From Amphibalanus amphitrite (lineage: Eukaryota; Arthropoda; Thecostraca; Balanomorpha; Balanidae): a stretch of DNA of 64,000 nucleotides. The number at the start of each line of letters is the position of its first letter. Position 1 is the first letter of the stretch. The stretch is from the NCBI RefSeq assembly GCF_019059575.1, contig NW_024881520.1:1528501-1592500 (forward strand), read 5' to 3'. Below the pieces are notes generated by a model, which was given only the letters and a program-made list of their open reading frames with translations, did no database searches and was not told the origin of the DNA. Positions 22,371-34,936 of the stretch are shown here, one piece after another. The position numbers were made by a program, and so were the translations under genes.

Positions 22371-23299
22371 CTCTTTTTTACCTTAGTCAAACGCTACACA
22401 GTTGGTCGTTTTTGTCTTTATCTTTAAATCCTTATTTTTTGGCAGCTATTTGAAGTTCAGCTCTGTGACACCCATAAATCTATGGTGTACCCATTTTTTT
22501 TTTTAAAGTGGCCCTAACTTACGTTACCGGCCTCGCGAGGAGGGCGGCGACCTAACTACGCCGCGCAAAACAAACCGGCCGTCCTAACTAAGACCGGTGG
22601 CCACTTTTAAAATTATATCATTTATGATATAATTTACCTGTTCAAAAGGAGAACATTTTTAGGACCTGCGAAAAATAACCGCAGGTAACGTAGCAAACTG
22701 AAAAGCATATAGTCGGTTGCTAGGCAACTGGCGGCTGCCACCTGGTGGAACTTTAAAAAGCTATTTTCGCACACCCCATCGAACACCGCGTAATTATCGG
22801 GAGCTGTGCGTGAAATGTATCTGTCATAGGGGCATTCCATGTCAACCGGGACAGCCAAAATCGGCCACCTCTGCGATTTTGTTCAAACTTGGTATACTTA
22901 TAGGCTATTGGGTGAAACCTCTGAGGGTGAAAGGATTTTGTCATATGCCCTCGGGCTACAGAGATACAAGTCGCTAAACTTTTGCTTTTTGAGCAGAATT
23001 GGACGTGTATTGCAATCTTGAAAGATCTATAGCTTCAACATTTTTGAAGCTATTGATTTCAAACAAACTGAAACGTGTACATAAGGAGTTATGTTAGTTA
23101 AATTTGACAATTTTTACATTTTTTGGTGATTTTGAATTTATTTTATTTTGAATTAATTTCTTAAAATGCTATTTGTGAAAAATGGGTACCCTTCGATTTC
23201 GCTCAAATTTAGATATTGTCTTCCACTACACGTAAGGCACACGTGCTGAGAAAATTAGAGTGGGCCAACGATAACTTTGGATGATATAGCAACAAGTGG
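22371..23299. other. AT-rich stretch with a short palindrome
   Basis: AAAGTGGCC at 22506 pairs with GGCCACTTTT at 22603 around a GC-rich centre, a possible tiny MITE (22504-22612). ATTATATCATTTATGATATAAT at 22612-22633 is a second small palindrome. No gene is seen. Confidence 0.4.
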
Positions 23300-24060
23300 T
23301 GCAACGTAGCACGGGCGGTGGAAGGGGCCGATTTCGCTAACTCCACCTGTTTATCACCAATAACTCACGCCATAATTATCATATTAACGTTAAACTTTCA
23401 GTATCTGTCCAGAATTGAATTGCAAATCCTCCCGTGCAAGCTATAGGTAAATCGGTCCACCACTTTTCTAGTAATAGCGGTGTAAAGTCAAACATTCCTG
23501 CCGGAGTGGCGCGGCGGCCGCGGCGCCGGCCGTTGCCGCCTGAATGGTAGACTGTGCCGGCGCGGGACGGTTCCATCTTTGCACCGCGCTTCTTACCGCT
23601 GATTATGATCGATTCGTGTCAAATTTTGTGTGAAGGCTTAAAAATGTATAGGCAATCTGATGTTCAAATAAATACGAAAATCAACTAGTAAAAATTGAGT
23701 TATTAGGGTGCAAACACAAGCTGTGACTGAAACGTTTCCCGCGTCGGCCGATCCCCGCCTCTGCCGGCGCCATCTTACTCTTAGCAGGCCACTAACTGCC
23801 AAAGTTATGGTAAGATTAACTAGAGATTCTCATAACACTACAAATGTCGTATAAAGGAAGAAATAGACAAATCGGGCAGTAACTCTAAGAGCTATGGGCG
23901 TATAAACGCAAAATAGTCACTATAGCAAATTTGATCACGTTTAACCTCATTTGATCTTGAAGATATTGATCTAGGACCATGAAATTGGAACACGATAAAG
24001 TTCCCCACCGCCCCACCTACAATTCAAATTCCGTTTTTCTAATACCTTTTTGGCTAAACC
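23300..24060. repeat. Second copy of the 21300-22110 sequence
   Basis: Long diverged direct match to 21330-22100, including TGTCCAGAATTGAATTGCA, AGTAATAGCGGTGTAAAGTC and GACTGTGCCG. Non-coding. Confidence 0.6.
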
Positions 24061-24177
24061 GGGCCTTTCTCCCCTAGCGCTGGGAGAGTCAGGCGTATTT
24101 CCTTTTTGCAACCAAAGAAAGGCGCTGCCCGGAGAATATCCAATTTCATCATTAAATACTGACTTACGATGACCAGC

Positions 24178-24253
24178 TATCTTCGTGGCTTAGTAGTAAG
24201 TGTGCCGAGTGTACCCACCTCGAAAGCTAAAGGTCGCTGGCTCGCGGCCGGTC
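24178..24253 (+). repeat. tRNA-like relic
   Basis: CGTGGCTTAGTAGTAAG resembles an A-box region, CTCGAAAGC resembles an anticodon arm and AGGTCGCTGGCTCGCGGCC resembles a degraded B-box region. The B-box lacks the GTTCGANTC core, so this is a tRNA-derived fossil and not a working tRNA. Confidence 0.35.
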
Positions 24254-24291
24254 AGCCTAAGCCCTGAAGTGTTTTAACACGCATTCGTTTT

Positions 24292-24803
24292 TTAAAGGAA
24301 AAGGGCCACCTTTAACATGGGGATTGAAACTGAGATAGCCATCTTGTAGCCCGTGTCCGAAAACTTATTTGTCTATCTCCTTACGGCCGATTTCGGCCTC
24401 CATTCGTAGTTATCGGCAATTTTAAAAGAAAATACGCCAGGAATGCGTCCTTATCCCAGGAATGCGTTCTTATCCGACAATACAGCCACCCGCGGCGAGG
24501 CTTTGGTTTTTTACCAATCAGCTCCAACCAGCTCAGCTTTAACCAATCAGCTTATCTGACACAATCCGACGAGTCTGTCTTCTGAACGCTGATTGGCTTG
24601 AGTGTGACGTCATCGATATGCCATCATACAGTAGGTGCCGTAGAGAGTATCAACATAGTACCAATATGTTAAATAGTTTTAAATACTTTTTCGCGAATTG
24701 TGCACTTCTGGCACCAGTTTTAAAAAGAAAATGAAAAATAATAATGTCAAAATGAAAAACAACGACATCTTCATATTTCACGAAGGTGGCCCTTTTCCTT
24801 TAA
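24292..24803. mobile_element. TTAA MITE, AGGAAAAGGG subfamily
   Basis: TTAA lies at 24292-24295 and 24800-24803, with inverted ends AGGAAAAGGGCCACCTT and AAGGTGGCCCTTTTCCT. The interior AACATGGGG...GAGATAGCC pattern is shared with the copies at 10572 and 30013. Confidence 0.7.
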
Positions 24804-25640
24804 GTAGCATCTGGCCAGCCGGCACCTGTCGTGCAAGGGCTAATGTTCGTACCTATCTAGGTAGCATTTGGCCAGTCGGCAACTGCCGTGAGGGCTGTAC
24901 ATATTTACACGTGTTAGATTAGGTCAGGTCACGTCAGGTCAGGTTAGGTTTGCTTTAGTTTGGGGTAGAAAGAAGCATCTCCGGGTAGCGCCTCTCCTTG
25001 GTTGCTAAAACGAAACACGCGAGTCCCAGACATTACGAAGTCCAAAAGACAATTACGTAGACGTCGGCCCATTCTGGATTTTTTATATGATGTAGCTAAT
25101 GTATAGGAGAATAAAATATGTAAAAATGAGCAAAATCGAAGGGTACCCATTTTTCAGAAAATCAAAATTTATTTTTTGAATTTTAATTAAGTTCACTAAT
25201 TAGCTAATTACGTCAATATTGTTATCCTCAAATGAAAGCCTGATCTATTCCCTCCATTTCACACTTTGTCTCGTGGTGATATGTCTAAAACTTCAGTAGT
25301 TATGACGCTTTAAAAATGATAATGTGCCTTGCCTAAGTCAATGTTTGATGACGTGTATCTCGGAGACGTGACGTCATATCTTGACAAAAAAATGTCTCCT
25401 TTCTTTTCACATATAGACATGGATGAAGTATTTACTGGATTGGCAACTCTCCCTCGATTCGCGACCAAATATCGCAGTGCGCATGCGCCAACTCCAGATA
25501 GGACGCCGGTGTTTGGCGGCTATGCGTTCCAATGATGGGACGGGGTGGTTGGGTGGTTTTTGAGCAGTTTATCTTCGAAGTTCAACTGATAAAGGATAAC
25601 GGCACTGTTTTTCATAATCTTTATGAGTTGAGAAGGATTT
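24804..25640. other. No gene seen
   Basis: An AGGTCA cluster lies at 24918-24950. GAGCAAAATCGAAGGGTACC (25121-25155) is an inverted copy of 23178-23210, perhaps the ends of a larger dead element. Confidence 0.35.
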
Positions 25641-25938
25641 AACTTTAACACGGGGAGGGGCCGACGGGGAGGGGGGCGGGTCGACGTCGCCCCACCCTGA
25701 CGGTTTTTTCGCGATTGATCGTATGGCGCTGGGGATAAAGAGCTGAAACTTGGAACACCAGGCCTTTGATTCAAGCCGGATCTTGTGAAATCAACCACAT
25801 TTTCAGGTCGGGTCAGATCACTGACCTATGACGTCATACGTAAACCTCTGCCGTTCTGCACGGTCCTAAAATAGTTCAGTGCTGCAACTTCGCAACGCCC
25901 TCAGTGCCAGACGATTTTCACTGGAAGATGAAACTTAG

Positions 25939-26167
25939 CAGGGCTGCAGAGTCGATGGATTTTCGATGACTCCGACTCCCACTTCTACTCCCACCCCGGG
26001 CAGATCTGTCGACTCCGACCGACTTCAACTTCGACTCCGACTCTGCAGCCTTGCCAGGTCTGCGGAGTCGATGGATTTTCGGCGGGACTCCGGTTCGCAA
26101 AATCGACTCCGACTCCGGCCCCGGTCAGAACTGTCGACTCCGACCGACTCCGGACTCCGCAGCCCTG
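25939..26167. mobile_element. CAGGGCTG element of GACTCC repeats
   Basis: The ends CAGGGCTGCAGAGTCG and GACTCCGCAGCCCTG are inverted. The inside is made of GACTCC-type units in both directions. CAG-starting ends are known for hAT elements. No clear 8 bp target duplication is left here, but the relative at 37968 has a diverged one. Confidence 0.6.
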
Positions 26168-26205
26168 CTCCAAAGACCTCTTTACTTGTATATATTGGAT
26201 TTTTC

Positions 26206-26681
26206 TTAAAGGGACCCTCCCACCTTTAAAAAAGTTTATGAATTGGCATGAAAGTGATGTCGCTCGGTTCAGAAAGAGCGAAAACGAATATCTACCAAAT
26301 TTCACCGAAAAATATTCACCGGTTTTCAAGATATTAGACTTTTACTTTTGTTTACTTTTTGGGATCTCCGCTGTTCCTAGCGACTTTATTTAAAAGTGCG
26401 GCATTTGTTGCGCGCAACGCAGCATATACCACCGCGTGCTACAAAACGTTTTAGTCAAACATTTAACGGACGTTCGAAAGCCTGATGACGTCATCAGATT
26501 TAAGTGCCTATACCAATACATTGTGGCACTTATTTGCACAGATGTCAAAATCAAACTCAAATTTCTTTGCGATGAAGTAATTGCTGGAGAAACGGTTTTC
26601 ACGGCACTGATTTTCAAAGAACGTCCATCAAGATGGCTATCTCAACTCAAATCTAATGTTAAGGTGGGACAGTCCCTTTAA
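26206..26681. mobile_element. TTAA MITE, AGGGAC family, complete
   Basis: TTAA lies at 26206-26209 and 26678-26681, with ends AGGGACCCTCCCACCTT and AAGGTGGGACAGTCCCT. The internal AGAAAGAGCGAAAACG and CACCGCGTG stretches are shared with 11154 and, in reverse, with 40710-41206. Confidence 0.75.
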
Positions 26682-27060
26682 AGGGCATCTGGGGTCAGGT
26701 CGCTAACATCATAACATGACCTCACCATTATAAGCCTCTATGTCATTGCGGGGAACTATGGAAACTGTTATTTTGGCGCCGGAAATGATATCAAATCGAG
26801 TTAGCGAGTCGCAAAAGCCATCAATGGACTCAGGAAGACCATTGAATCGAATAATAGGTATGCAATACAACCTCCTTCAACCAACTTCGTGACCTTAGTG
26901 ACTTTAATCTGACTGACCTTGACCTGAGGTCCACACTCGAGTTGACCTTAGGTATTCATCCACCAAGCAAAGAATATAGCATTTGACGTGCTGAAGTAAG
27001 AAGAGCCCGTTAGTGCGGAAATCGCGGCTCCGAGATTATTTTATAGGCGAAGTGATTTGT

Positions 27061-27378
27061 TTCTTTGTTTGTTTTGCTGGGTTAGGCCCTTTCGGTCTGA
27101 CGAGACCAGTTCAGAGCCGGAACGATGATAGGCAGTGGCGGTGAGACAACTTCAATTAAGGGGAACTGCCGACTTTTGATCCCATTCTTTCCATGCAACG
27201 CCCATGGGGCTAATGTTAAAATGCCAAAATCAAAGGGGGTACGGTACTCCCCCCCGTTCCGCCGCCTATGATGATTAGAATTAGGGGAGACATTGGTCTT
27301 GGCAGGCACTCTAGTGAGTCGCCGCCCGCCGGGGCTGAGCCCGTCCGAATGGACGGGCCGACCAGCCTCCCAAGTAGG
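27061..27378. other. No gene seen
   Basis: Weak inverted similarity is visible between GATGATAGGC (27124) and GCCTATGATGAT (27265). It is not enough to call an element. Confidence 0.3.
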
Positions 27379-27608
27379 TACAGGTCTCGCGAGATTAAGC
27401 GGTAGGTTTTGCACTTTTACATTTCCGGTTATATCTCAGAAACTAATCGATCTACGATGAAGCCATTTTACACGATCATGGCCGGCTTGTTACCCAACAA
27501 GTCGATCGCATCTTCAACACTTAAAAGCTTAAGACGACGAAGATATAGCCTGAAGTACACTAAATTTTCTAGGTGCAAAACCTACCGCTAAAACCCGCGA
27601 GACCTGTA
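27379..27608. mobile_element. TA-flanked MITE (GGTCTCGCG ends)
   Basis: TACAGGTCTCGCG and CGCGAGACCTGTA are inverted ends, continuing inward as GCGGTAGGTTTTGCAC and GTGCAAAACCTACCGC. The right half recurs at 39065-39166. Confidence 0.75.
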
Positions 27609-29057
27609 CGTATGTACTCTATGCACCCGGTTACGGGTGTGCTCTGGCGGAGCTGCCCGCATGGGATAAAGTTGCCCGTCCAGCCCGGATCAGGGGGTTG
27701 AGGCGTGGAGGAAAAGGATTTGACTATCCTGAGGATGGAAAAGATGGAACAGTGTGTTATCAAAAGATGGTGATGCGTGCATTTTACGCCGGCATAAGAG
27801 CTTGGCGACTCGTATGCACGTCCTCTGCCGAGACAAAATGTTCTTACCCCAATGGTCCGATTACTTCGTTGAGGACAATATGGACTTACTGGACGTTCCC
27901 GACACCATAACTTCGTTTTAACGCACCGCACCCAGCCGTTCAATCCCCAAATTCGATTGATCTTGGCCCGCAGTTTACCACAGGGATTAGCGCCCAACCC
28001 TCCGCCGTCCTATCTCACCAAGCTTCACCACTCCGCCGCTAGGTGGCCAGCCGTGGTCGCTTACATCAAAGGCGCCGACGGAGAGTTGCCGATCCAGGAA
28101 ATCTCTAATCCATGATATAGATGACTAGGTTCACAAAGTTTCGCAAAAATCGGAGGAGGTGAGGTTCAAAATGATCATTTTTTGTCCCACTTGACGTGGA
28201 ATGCCCCCATACATATATCTGCGTTTTTAACCATTAGATGAAACATTAGATAATTGTGCTTTGCCCTAAGAGTCTATAGCAAGCCTCTGTTGCTGCATCA
28301 TCTACGATTGTTAGTTGCTGACGCCTGGGAATTTAATAGGTAGGTAGTAGGTACCTAGGTACTAGGTAATAATTTGGTACCAGAACAAGAATGGATGCCT
28401 AATGCTTATTTTGATAATCAGACAGGTATTTTTTACTTGTTCTAGTATTCGCTACACAATGATTTGTCAATACCTATCATTTTAATTTGTGTCTGTCAAA
28501 TATCAGTGGTACGCCAGTCGCCAACCTTGCGTGGCCTATCTAGGTCTCATTTCGGTATTTGCTGTCAACTGAATTCAGGCAGCTTATGTGGGGAAATCAA
28601 CATACATTTGTTTTTCAATAGAAAAATATTTCTCATTAAGTGTTTCGCAAACCTTTGGTTATAGTTTTTGTTAATGTCAATTTATAATTGGTCCAATGCT
28701 AAGGAAACAAAATAATTCCTTGTTGATAACTGATAGTTGACTTGATAGGTAGTTATTGGTATGTCTTAGCACATACCTCATCATTGCATGTTGTTATAAC
28801 TTACAGTTATTAACTTGAAGCTGCTCACTGCTTTGTTAACTATTGTGATGCCAATTGTTCTTGTTCCTTATTGATTTTTAAAAACAATTTTTGAGACAGT
28901 TGCTGATGATAATGAGTGTTTTGCTTGATGTGACTATGATAAATATTGCCATTTTGATCAGTCATAGAAATTTACACTCCAAAAATAATCTAATATTCTT
29001 TGTTTTTTGCATGCACATTACACATGTACTTATGGCTATCTTGGTGTTTTGTTTCAG
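27609..29057. other. 5' flank or first intron of the MARVEL gene
   Basis: No coding sequence was recognised. The AG at 29056-29057 is an acceptor only 5 bp before the ATG, so a 5' UTR exon must lie further upstream. It was not located. Confidence 0.4.
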
Positions 29058-29062
29058 ACACA

Positions 29063-32000
29063 ATGGAGAAGGGCATGGCGGAATCCTATGCTGCTGGGGT
29101 TGCAGCTGACAGAGTGAACCAGGCTACCAGCACAATATTCTTTGACAAAGGAATGATCAGGTCAAAGATAGTCCTCCTGAAAATTGCAGAGGCGGTAAGA
29201 CTGAAATTCCACCATGCTTATGAGTTTGTACTAAGTGACATCAATTTTAGTCAGTATGTGATACAAAACAAAACAGTGCCTGCTAATTCAAGTTGTATTG
29301 CAGGATGCAGTTTTCTCTCACGATCCACGTTAGTTATAAGTTTGTCTCTATTTCACTCCTTCATTTTATCAGTGTGACTAAAACATGCAACTCAAGTGCA
29401 TTGTATATGGAAACATTGACTGTGAATATCAACAAACTTAAGTGATATCCAACCATCCATAATTTAGTGCTATCAACTGGAAGTATTAAACATCAGTCCA
29501 AGTGGATGTTTGCCGATAATTTCATGTTTGAGATAGTCTCAACTGTTATGTCTCTGTCTTTGGCTGTTTTCTGTGTTGGTGTTGCCGCTGCCTGATGGCA
29601 TTGTTGGTCAAATAAGTAAGCCCTCAATAAGTTGGTAATCTGGTCATAACTCATTGGGAGCAGGCATAAAACGCCCTTCTCTGCCTGGCTCTGGTCATGA
29701 GTCACTTAGTTTAGTGGCAGGTGCATTGGAAAGATGGTAAAGTAGGTAGGTACTTCAGGATTTTACGTCTGAGAGATCCGAGGCTTACCTGCCAACAGAA
29801 AACCCACTGGCTGCCAGTATTTTTATTTCTGAAAGTATCCCACAATTTGAATCAACCTTGCAAGAAGATAGTCGCTGGTGTGAAAATATATCAGTTGGGC
29901 TGGCTGATGTTATTTTTACAATGATATCAGCAGTTATTTTTCACGTAGCTGGCGATACCTTTTTTGGGGCGGGGGAACCTAGTGGTGGTGGGATAAGGTG
30001 GGAGGGGGCGACTTAAAGGAAATAGTTCACTTTTAACATGGGGTTTTGAACTGGAATAGCAGTTTCGTAGCTTGAGCTGAGACTAGCACAAATCAGGAGC
30101 TTTTACGGCTCAACGATCATCCTAGACGAAGATATTCCATTTCTCGTTCCGAAAAGAGTGCCTTGCAGAGGAATGTGTGCCTTGCACAGGAATGCAGCCA
30201 CGTCATCGTCAGCCAATCAGCATGCTGCTTACAGCCAATGCAGCATGCGTACGTTTGAACTACGCAATATGATTGGTCAACGCGTAATAAGCTTCCGCGT
30301 CAAACACTATTTTACATAGAATATAGTTCGTCCTATATTAAAATATAGAAAATAATTGTTTTTACAAAAAGGTTTTATTTTATTTTCTTATCATTTTGAG
30401 CATAACAAATCATAAATCCATAGGAAAATACTAATTTCAGGAAAGTGAACTGTTTCCTTTAAGGCAAAAAGTAACCACAGCCAGCGATTTTTTTCTGGTG
30501 GTAAAACTGTCCTCTGGTCCAAGCCATGTACCCCATATTGGCTTGTGAACATGCTGTTGGCATTGCTACTTGTGCCTGTTAATCCGTGAAGCTGGGTGTT
30601 TGCCTCTCTTATCACTTCCTACTGAATCTTGTAACTGACAGTCGTGAACAATAGCAGAAAAACACACCTTCCATGCGCACGTGCAGCATATCGTAGCCCG
30701 GACATGGAAAAGAGCTTTCCATGTCCTTTCCATGTGCTTTCCATGTTCCATGGAAAGAGCTTTCGTAGCTCTACAAGATGTCAGGCTTCCACTTTTTCCA
30801 ATAAACCCCTGTCATCAGTGACAAAAACCAAGAAGCCTGAACAGAGAAGCCCTATCTGACGGCTCAGAGCTTTTGGCGACTTTGAGATATGCTCCCGATA
30901 TCGATCCTAAGCCGCCTTGAAGCATCGCCTGCCCTTCTGGCTGGGAAGTCCGCAAACCAATTGGCACTTTTCATTTGTGAAGAATAGATTGGTTGAGTTC
31001 TGACAATGCCCGGACTGTGTGTCTGGTGTCGGCGGCGACCGTGAGCAGAAGACACCCAGTAAATGCGCCGTGACCGATCGATTACCTATCATTGCAGGTG
31101 ATGAACCTGATCTGCATAATCTGCGTGGCCTGCGCGTTCAACCCCTACGTCTCTCAGGCGACCTTTCTCGAGTTTGTCGCCTCGACCGGTATCATCGTGG
31201 CGGTGATTCTGGGCGTTCTGTACGTGTTTCACATCAGAGAGAAGGTTGCCCAGCTACTGCGACTGAACTTTACGGTAAGCCAGCCGAGACAGGAGATCCC
31301 GCTCTACCCTTTTGTTTGCTCTACCACCCAATGGATGTGGTGTTCGATCATATTCAGATGGAAGTCCCATATCTTGGAACAATTATTCTCAAGTGACCTT
31401 TCACGAAGGCATCTTTCACCGTTTTAGAAGTCTAACTCGGCCATGTCTGCCACGTCTTGTTTGCAGGAGTGTGTGTTCGCGGCCGTCTGGTGCTTCTTCT
31501 TCTTCGCAGCGTCTACAGCGTCCGTGGTGCACGGCAGCTCCTACCAGTACCAGCAGGCGCTGATTGCCGCGGGCGTGAGTGACCGATACCCCGCTGATAG
31601 ACATGGAGGGTGCATGAAAGTTACTGCTGACGTCAGCTGAAAATAAGGAAACTGAGGGATGGGATGCGGGAGAGGCATTGATTGGGCGTTACCACGTCCT
31701 GTCCACTGTCGCTACTCTTTTCCTGTCTTGTAGAACCGCTATCTTTGTGGCCGACTACTGTCTCAACCTTCTTATGTTTTATTTTTACTCTGAGTACCTA
31801 CTTTTGTTATCGTTTGCACAGCTAAGCTGTGGTGTGAATGTGTGCTGTCTTTCATGCGTCTTGGCTGCTGACTGTGAGGCTGTGCCGCTCCTACGGTTGT
31901 GCTGTCGTCTGTAGCTTGCTGTTCCTACGACTGTGCTGTCGCCTGTCACATGCCGCTTTTATATCTGAGCAGATCGTCTGTTGGCTGCCGTTTCTATTCT

Positions 32001-32217
32001 ACGCCGGTCCAGACGTTTGTAAACTGTCGTTTCGATGTCTGTGTTGACGCGATCTCCTTGCTCATGTCGCTCTTTCTGTCCCTGCCGCCAGTTTTTCGGC
32101 TACCTGTCGATGGTGCTGTACGGCATCGACGCGTTCCTCATGTTCCACGCCTGGAGGACCGGCCAGACGGCAGCGGCCCAGCAGGCCTCTGAGCAGGTCA
32201 CCACGCCGGCCTACTAA
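29063..32217 (+). CDS. MARVEL-domain tetraspan protein (CMTM/MAL/plasmolipin-like), 4 exons
   Basis: Coding exons are 29063-29194, 31098-31274, 31467-31574 and 32092-32217. All have GT/AG junctions and phase 0 introns, and together they encode 180 residues. Four membrane segments are visible: about 34-58 (SKIVLLKIAEA joined to VMNLICIICVACAF), 67-92 (FLEFVASTGIIVAVILGVLY), 104-126 (ECVFAAVWCFFFFAASTASV) and 135-160 (LIAAGFFGYLSMVLYGIDAF). The N-terminus is short and polar, and the C-terminal tail (RTGQTAAAQQ...TPAY) is cytosolic. Length and spacing match the MARVEL family (plasmolipin and CMTM are about 170-180 residues). These proteins are known in apical sorting, vesicle traffic and septate or tight junctions. 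The family is secure, but the subfamily cannot be fixed by eye. Intron 1 hosts a TTAA MITE. The gene converges on FITM. Confidence 0.88.
30013..30462. mobile_element. TTAA MITE in MARVEL intron 1
   Basis: TTAA lies at 30013-30016 and 30459-30462, with inverted ends AGGAAATAGTTCACTTT and AAAGTGAACTGTTTCCT. The body shares AACATGGGG and GGAATGCAGCCACG patterns with the 24292 copy. Confidence 0.75.
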
Positions 32218-34610
32218 GCCACCCGCCGCCGGCCGCCTCCGTGTCGGCTCAGCGCGGCCGGCCAGAGGGCGCCCTCGGCGCGCTGCCGCCCTGGGCAGAC
32301 ACCGGCGCGGCCGGCCACCGGTGGACACTCTGCACTGCCCGGAGTCCGGCACCCACCGCACGATAGGTCAGCCATCCACGTGTGAGCGGCGGGGACCACT
32401 TTACGGGATATGGCTAAATCCTGATCGGCGACGTGACACGAGGACACCTAAAATGCCCTTATTTGATAGATCTGTTGATTATTGTTCGTTGTTATTCGTT
32501 TGGTGGGCATCTGCGGAGTTCTAATTTGGAGTATCTTTTTCACTGCTCTTTAATTCAGATTCACTGTCACCAAGAACGTCGTTTACAATTTTGTCGAGTA
32601 AGCAATAACATAGCCCGGAGAAGGACAATTCTAACGAATAGTGTTTGTCTAATGAAACAACAACCTGCGGTTACTTTTCGATGCTAGTGCGTGATAGCCG
32701 TTCCAAAAAGCACAGTTGCTCAATGTTACATTCCCAATGAGACTTCTTTCAAGCGGTGGCCACTCGCACCTGCACTTTGCACCAGTATGGGTGTGGCTTT
32801 TTGCGAAGTAAGATTGGTTTGGTAATTGTTTGGACTCTGTTAATTACCGCATGAGGGCTTATAATGTTGTCAGCTGGTACTAAACGCGCTGAACTCCTCA
32901 TTGTAGCAGTATGTCAGAATTGGCCTGGTTTGACTCTGAGGGGGTAACGGTGGAGCCCAGTCTAGCTTCGGCTGTTTATCAACGAAGGGGTATCGCAGGG
33001 TAGCCTATTAAGCCCACTGTTTTTGGACAGTGCCAGCCAAGGACGCTTTATATCTTTCGTTTGGCAGTAAATTAAACCGCACACGGATCGAAGTGTCACC
33101 AGACACCAGTGAAAGTCACCAGGCTGCCACCTATTTTGTTATTGCTTTACGCACTGGACCTTTATGACCGATCATTTGCTGACTTTGTAATCGCTTTACC
33201 GTGATATGTGATAGTTTCGCTGAGGCATTTTAACTAATTGCCGTCATTCTCGATCAAGATCAAACTTTGGGTTCCATAGGACTTTTGGGACCCATAAGAC
33301 TTTACGTACACATTTAAACGATTAGAAAAAACCGGGTTCCTACTTCCTAGTGTAGCCTGGTGGTGCCATTGGTCTCACTCAATCCAACAATAGCTTACAT
33401 GTGTAGTTCAGACGATGATCAGGCAGTTCGTGGTTTTAGAAAGCATAGCAATCGGCTGCGTTAGCCGTTATTTATCTGCGAGGTTCACCTTATTGTTCGT
33501 CATTTCGTTGCCATGCAGTCCGTCGCAGCTACAATTACAACGATAAGCCGCCATGGCGGCAGCTTTCCCCCGAGCCTTGTAAAGCTTGTGTGCCTCGTTT
33601 CTGTAGTGTTTTCGCGCAGGACCAGTCGATCGTATAGGAGCGGAGGAGATAAGAGAAGTTCGATGTTGTCTATTGTGTGTAGCTTAGCGGCCAGTTGGTG
33701 CGATGGTGTGCTGTAGGTACCCTGCTCCAAAATCCCTGTCGTGGTGTAGTGCACGCGTTGCTCCTCTACAACCGGTAGATCGCTTTAGTCCAGAACGGCA
33801 AGTATCCGCCGTGGAATCACATCTGTGTGTTGGTGCTTCCTTTTCAGCGTGTTTTGAAATATGCTGGTAGTGGTACAATGTGGGGTTTACCGCATTACGT
33901 TTTCGTTTCTTATTGTATTGATAGCCGCGGGGCCAGACAGTCAGGTGCTTTACAAATTTATTTAATGGTTGTGCTTGGAGCAGTGGTAGTCGAAGTAGTA
34001 CTCGTTCGCACTTTTCTGTACATTCGTATTTATGCAGTGTGTACACCCGCTACGGCAACCATTGCCCACGTGGTACAATTATATTAGCTGTCATGATCGT
34101 AGCATCGCGACCACATATCAGCTGTGGCGTGTGTAGAGTGTTGTGCTTTACGGCGCCGAGTCCGGTCACCAGCGTAGGCACCGCGGCGTGTCTGCCCACC
34201 GGCGTGTGTCTCCGGCCACTGCACCGCCGGCGTGTGCGGTCCCCAGGCAACCAGCCGGCCGGCCAGAGCTTCGTGGCGTCGTACACTGCATGCTGTCGTG
34301 ATCGTGCAACAATAAATGGACTCGGTATGTGGCGCCGCTGTGTGCTCCTTGCTGCGGAGGAAGGACGCGTCGAGAGAGACCAACGGATGGTCGGTGGGGC
34401 ACTGGGGGGCAGTGAGCGTGCTTTTGCTGACTGTTTCTGATCGGTTTGTTCTAATGACAGCTTCGAACTGATTAAATCTGCCAGACACGAATGTACCAAA
34501 TGATTAAGTATTTCTGCATTGGGCTCACTTACACTCTAAACGATAGTTGGGTGATGTGACAGAACGGCATTAGCATGATTTTGTATTGTTGGAAAAGAAT
34601 AAAAAGTTAG
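32218..34610 (+). other. Probable 3' UTR and flank of the MARVEL gene
   Basis: No convincing second gene was found. Canonical AATAAA signals on + lie at about 34310 and 34597, so a 3' UTR of up to about 2.4 kb is possible. Longer open frames here are GC-driven and lack domains or splice context. Confidence 0.35.
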
Positions 34611-34936
34611 TTTGGATAGCACGCTATGCCCACAAGGTATCAAGTAACAGGTTGCACACACGTTGCTAGCGATGATGAGTATTATCTGCAGCAACAGATG
34701 TTGTCATTGCTTCCTCCAACTGGGGGAGCCCACACATGAATATTATTGGGCCACAGTCTTTGGATTGAATGGTGCAGCCAACAGCCTGATGATAGGGTCA
34801 CAACAATCTTACAGGACTAGATGAATGATGGCATTGACAATGAAATCACTTCAGGTTAGCCAAGGTTTGCACAACATGACATAGGTACTAGAATAGCCAT
34901 TCAATGGCAGACACACAAGTTATGATCTCGGGAAGC

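Larger units (their letters stand above)
25641..27060. repeat. AGGTCA-rich element with two nested MITEs
   Basis: A G-hairpin-like block (25658-25700) is followed by sequence shared with fragment B. The match to B runs to about 25935, is broken by the 25939-26167 and 26206-26681 MITEs, and resumes at about 26682. Removing both gives a continuous relative of 2130-2460. Confidence 0.65.

Noticed and set aside
21278-23576. Two similar frames at 21278-21511 and 23379-23576 suggesting a gene family
   Set aside because: The similarity extends well outside the frames as non-coding repeat.
24178-24253. A functional tRNA gene
   Set aside because: The B-box core is lost and the acceptor ends do not pair.
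34039-34499. Frames of 130-150 residues on both strands near 34.1-34.5 kb
   Set aside because: GC-driven overlapping frames with no domain, within the likely 3' UTR of the MARVEL gene.
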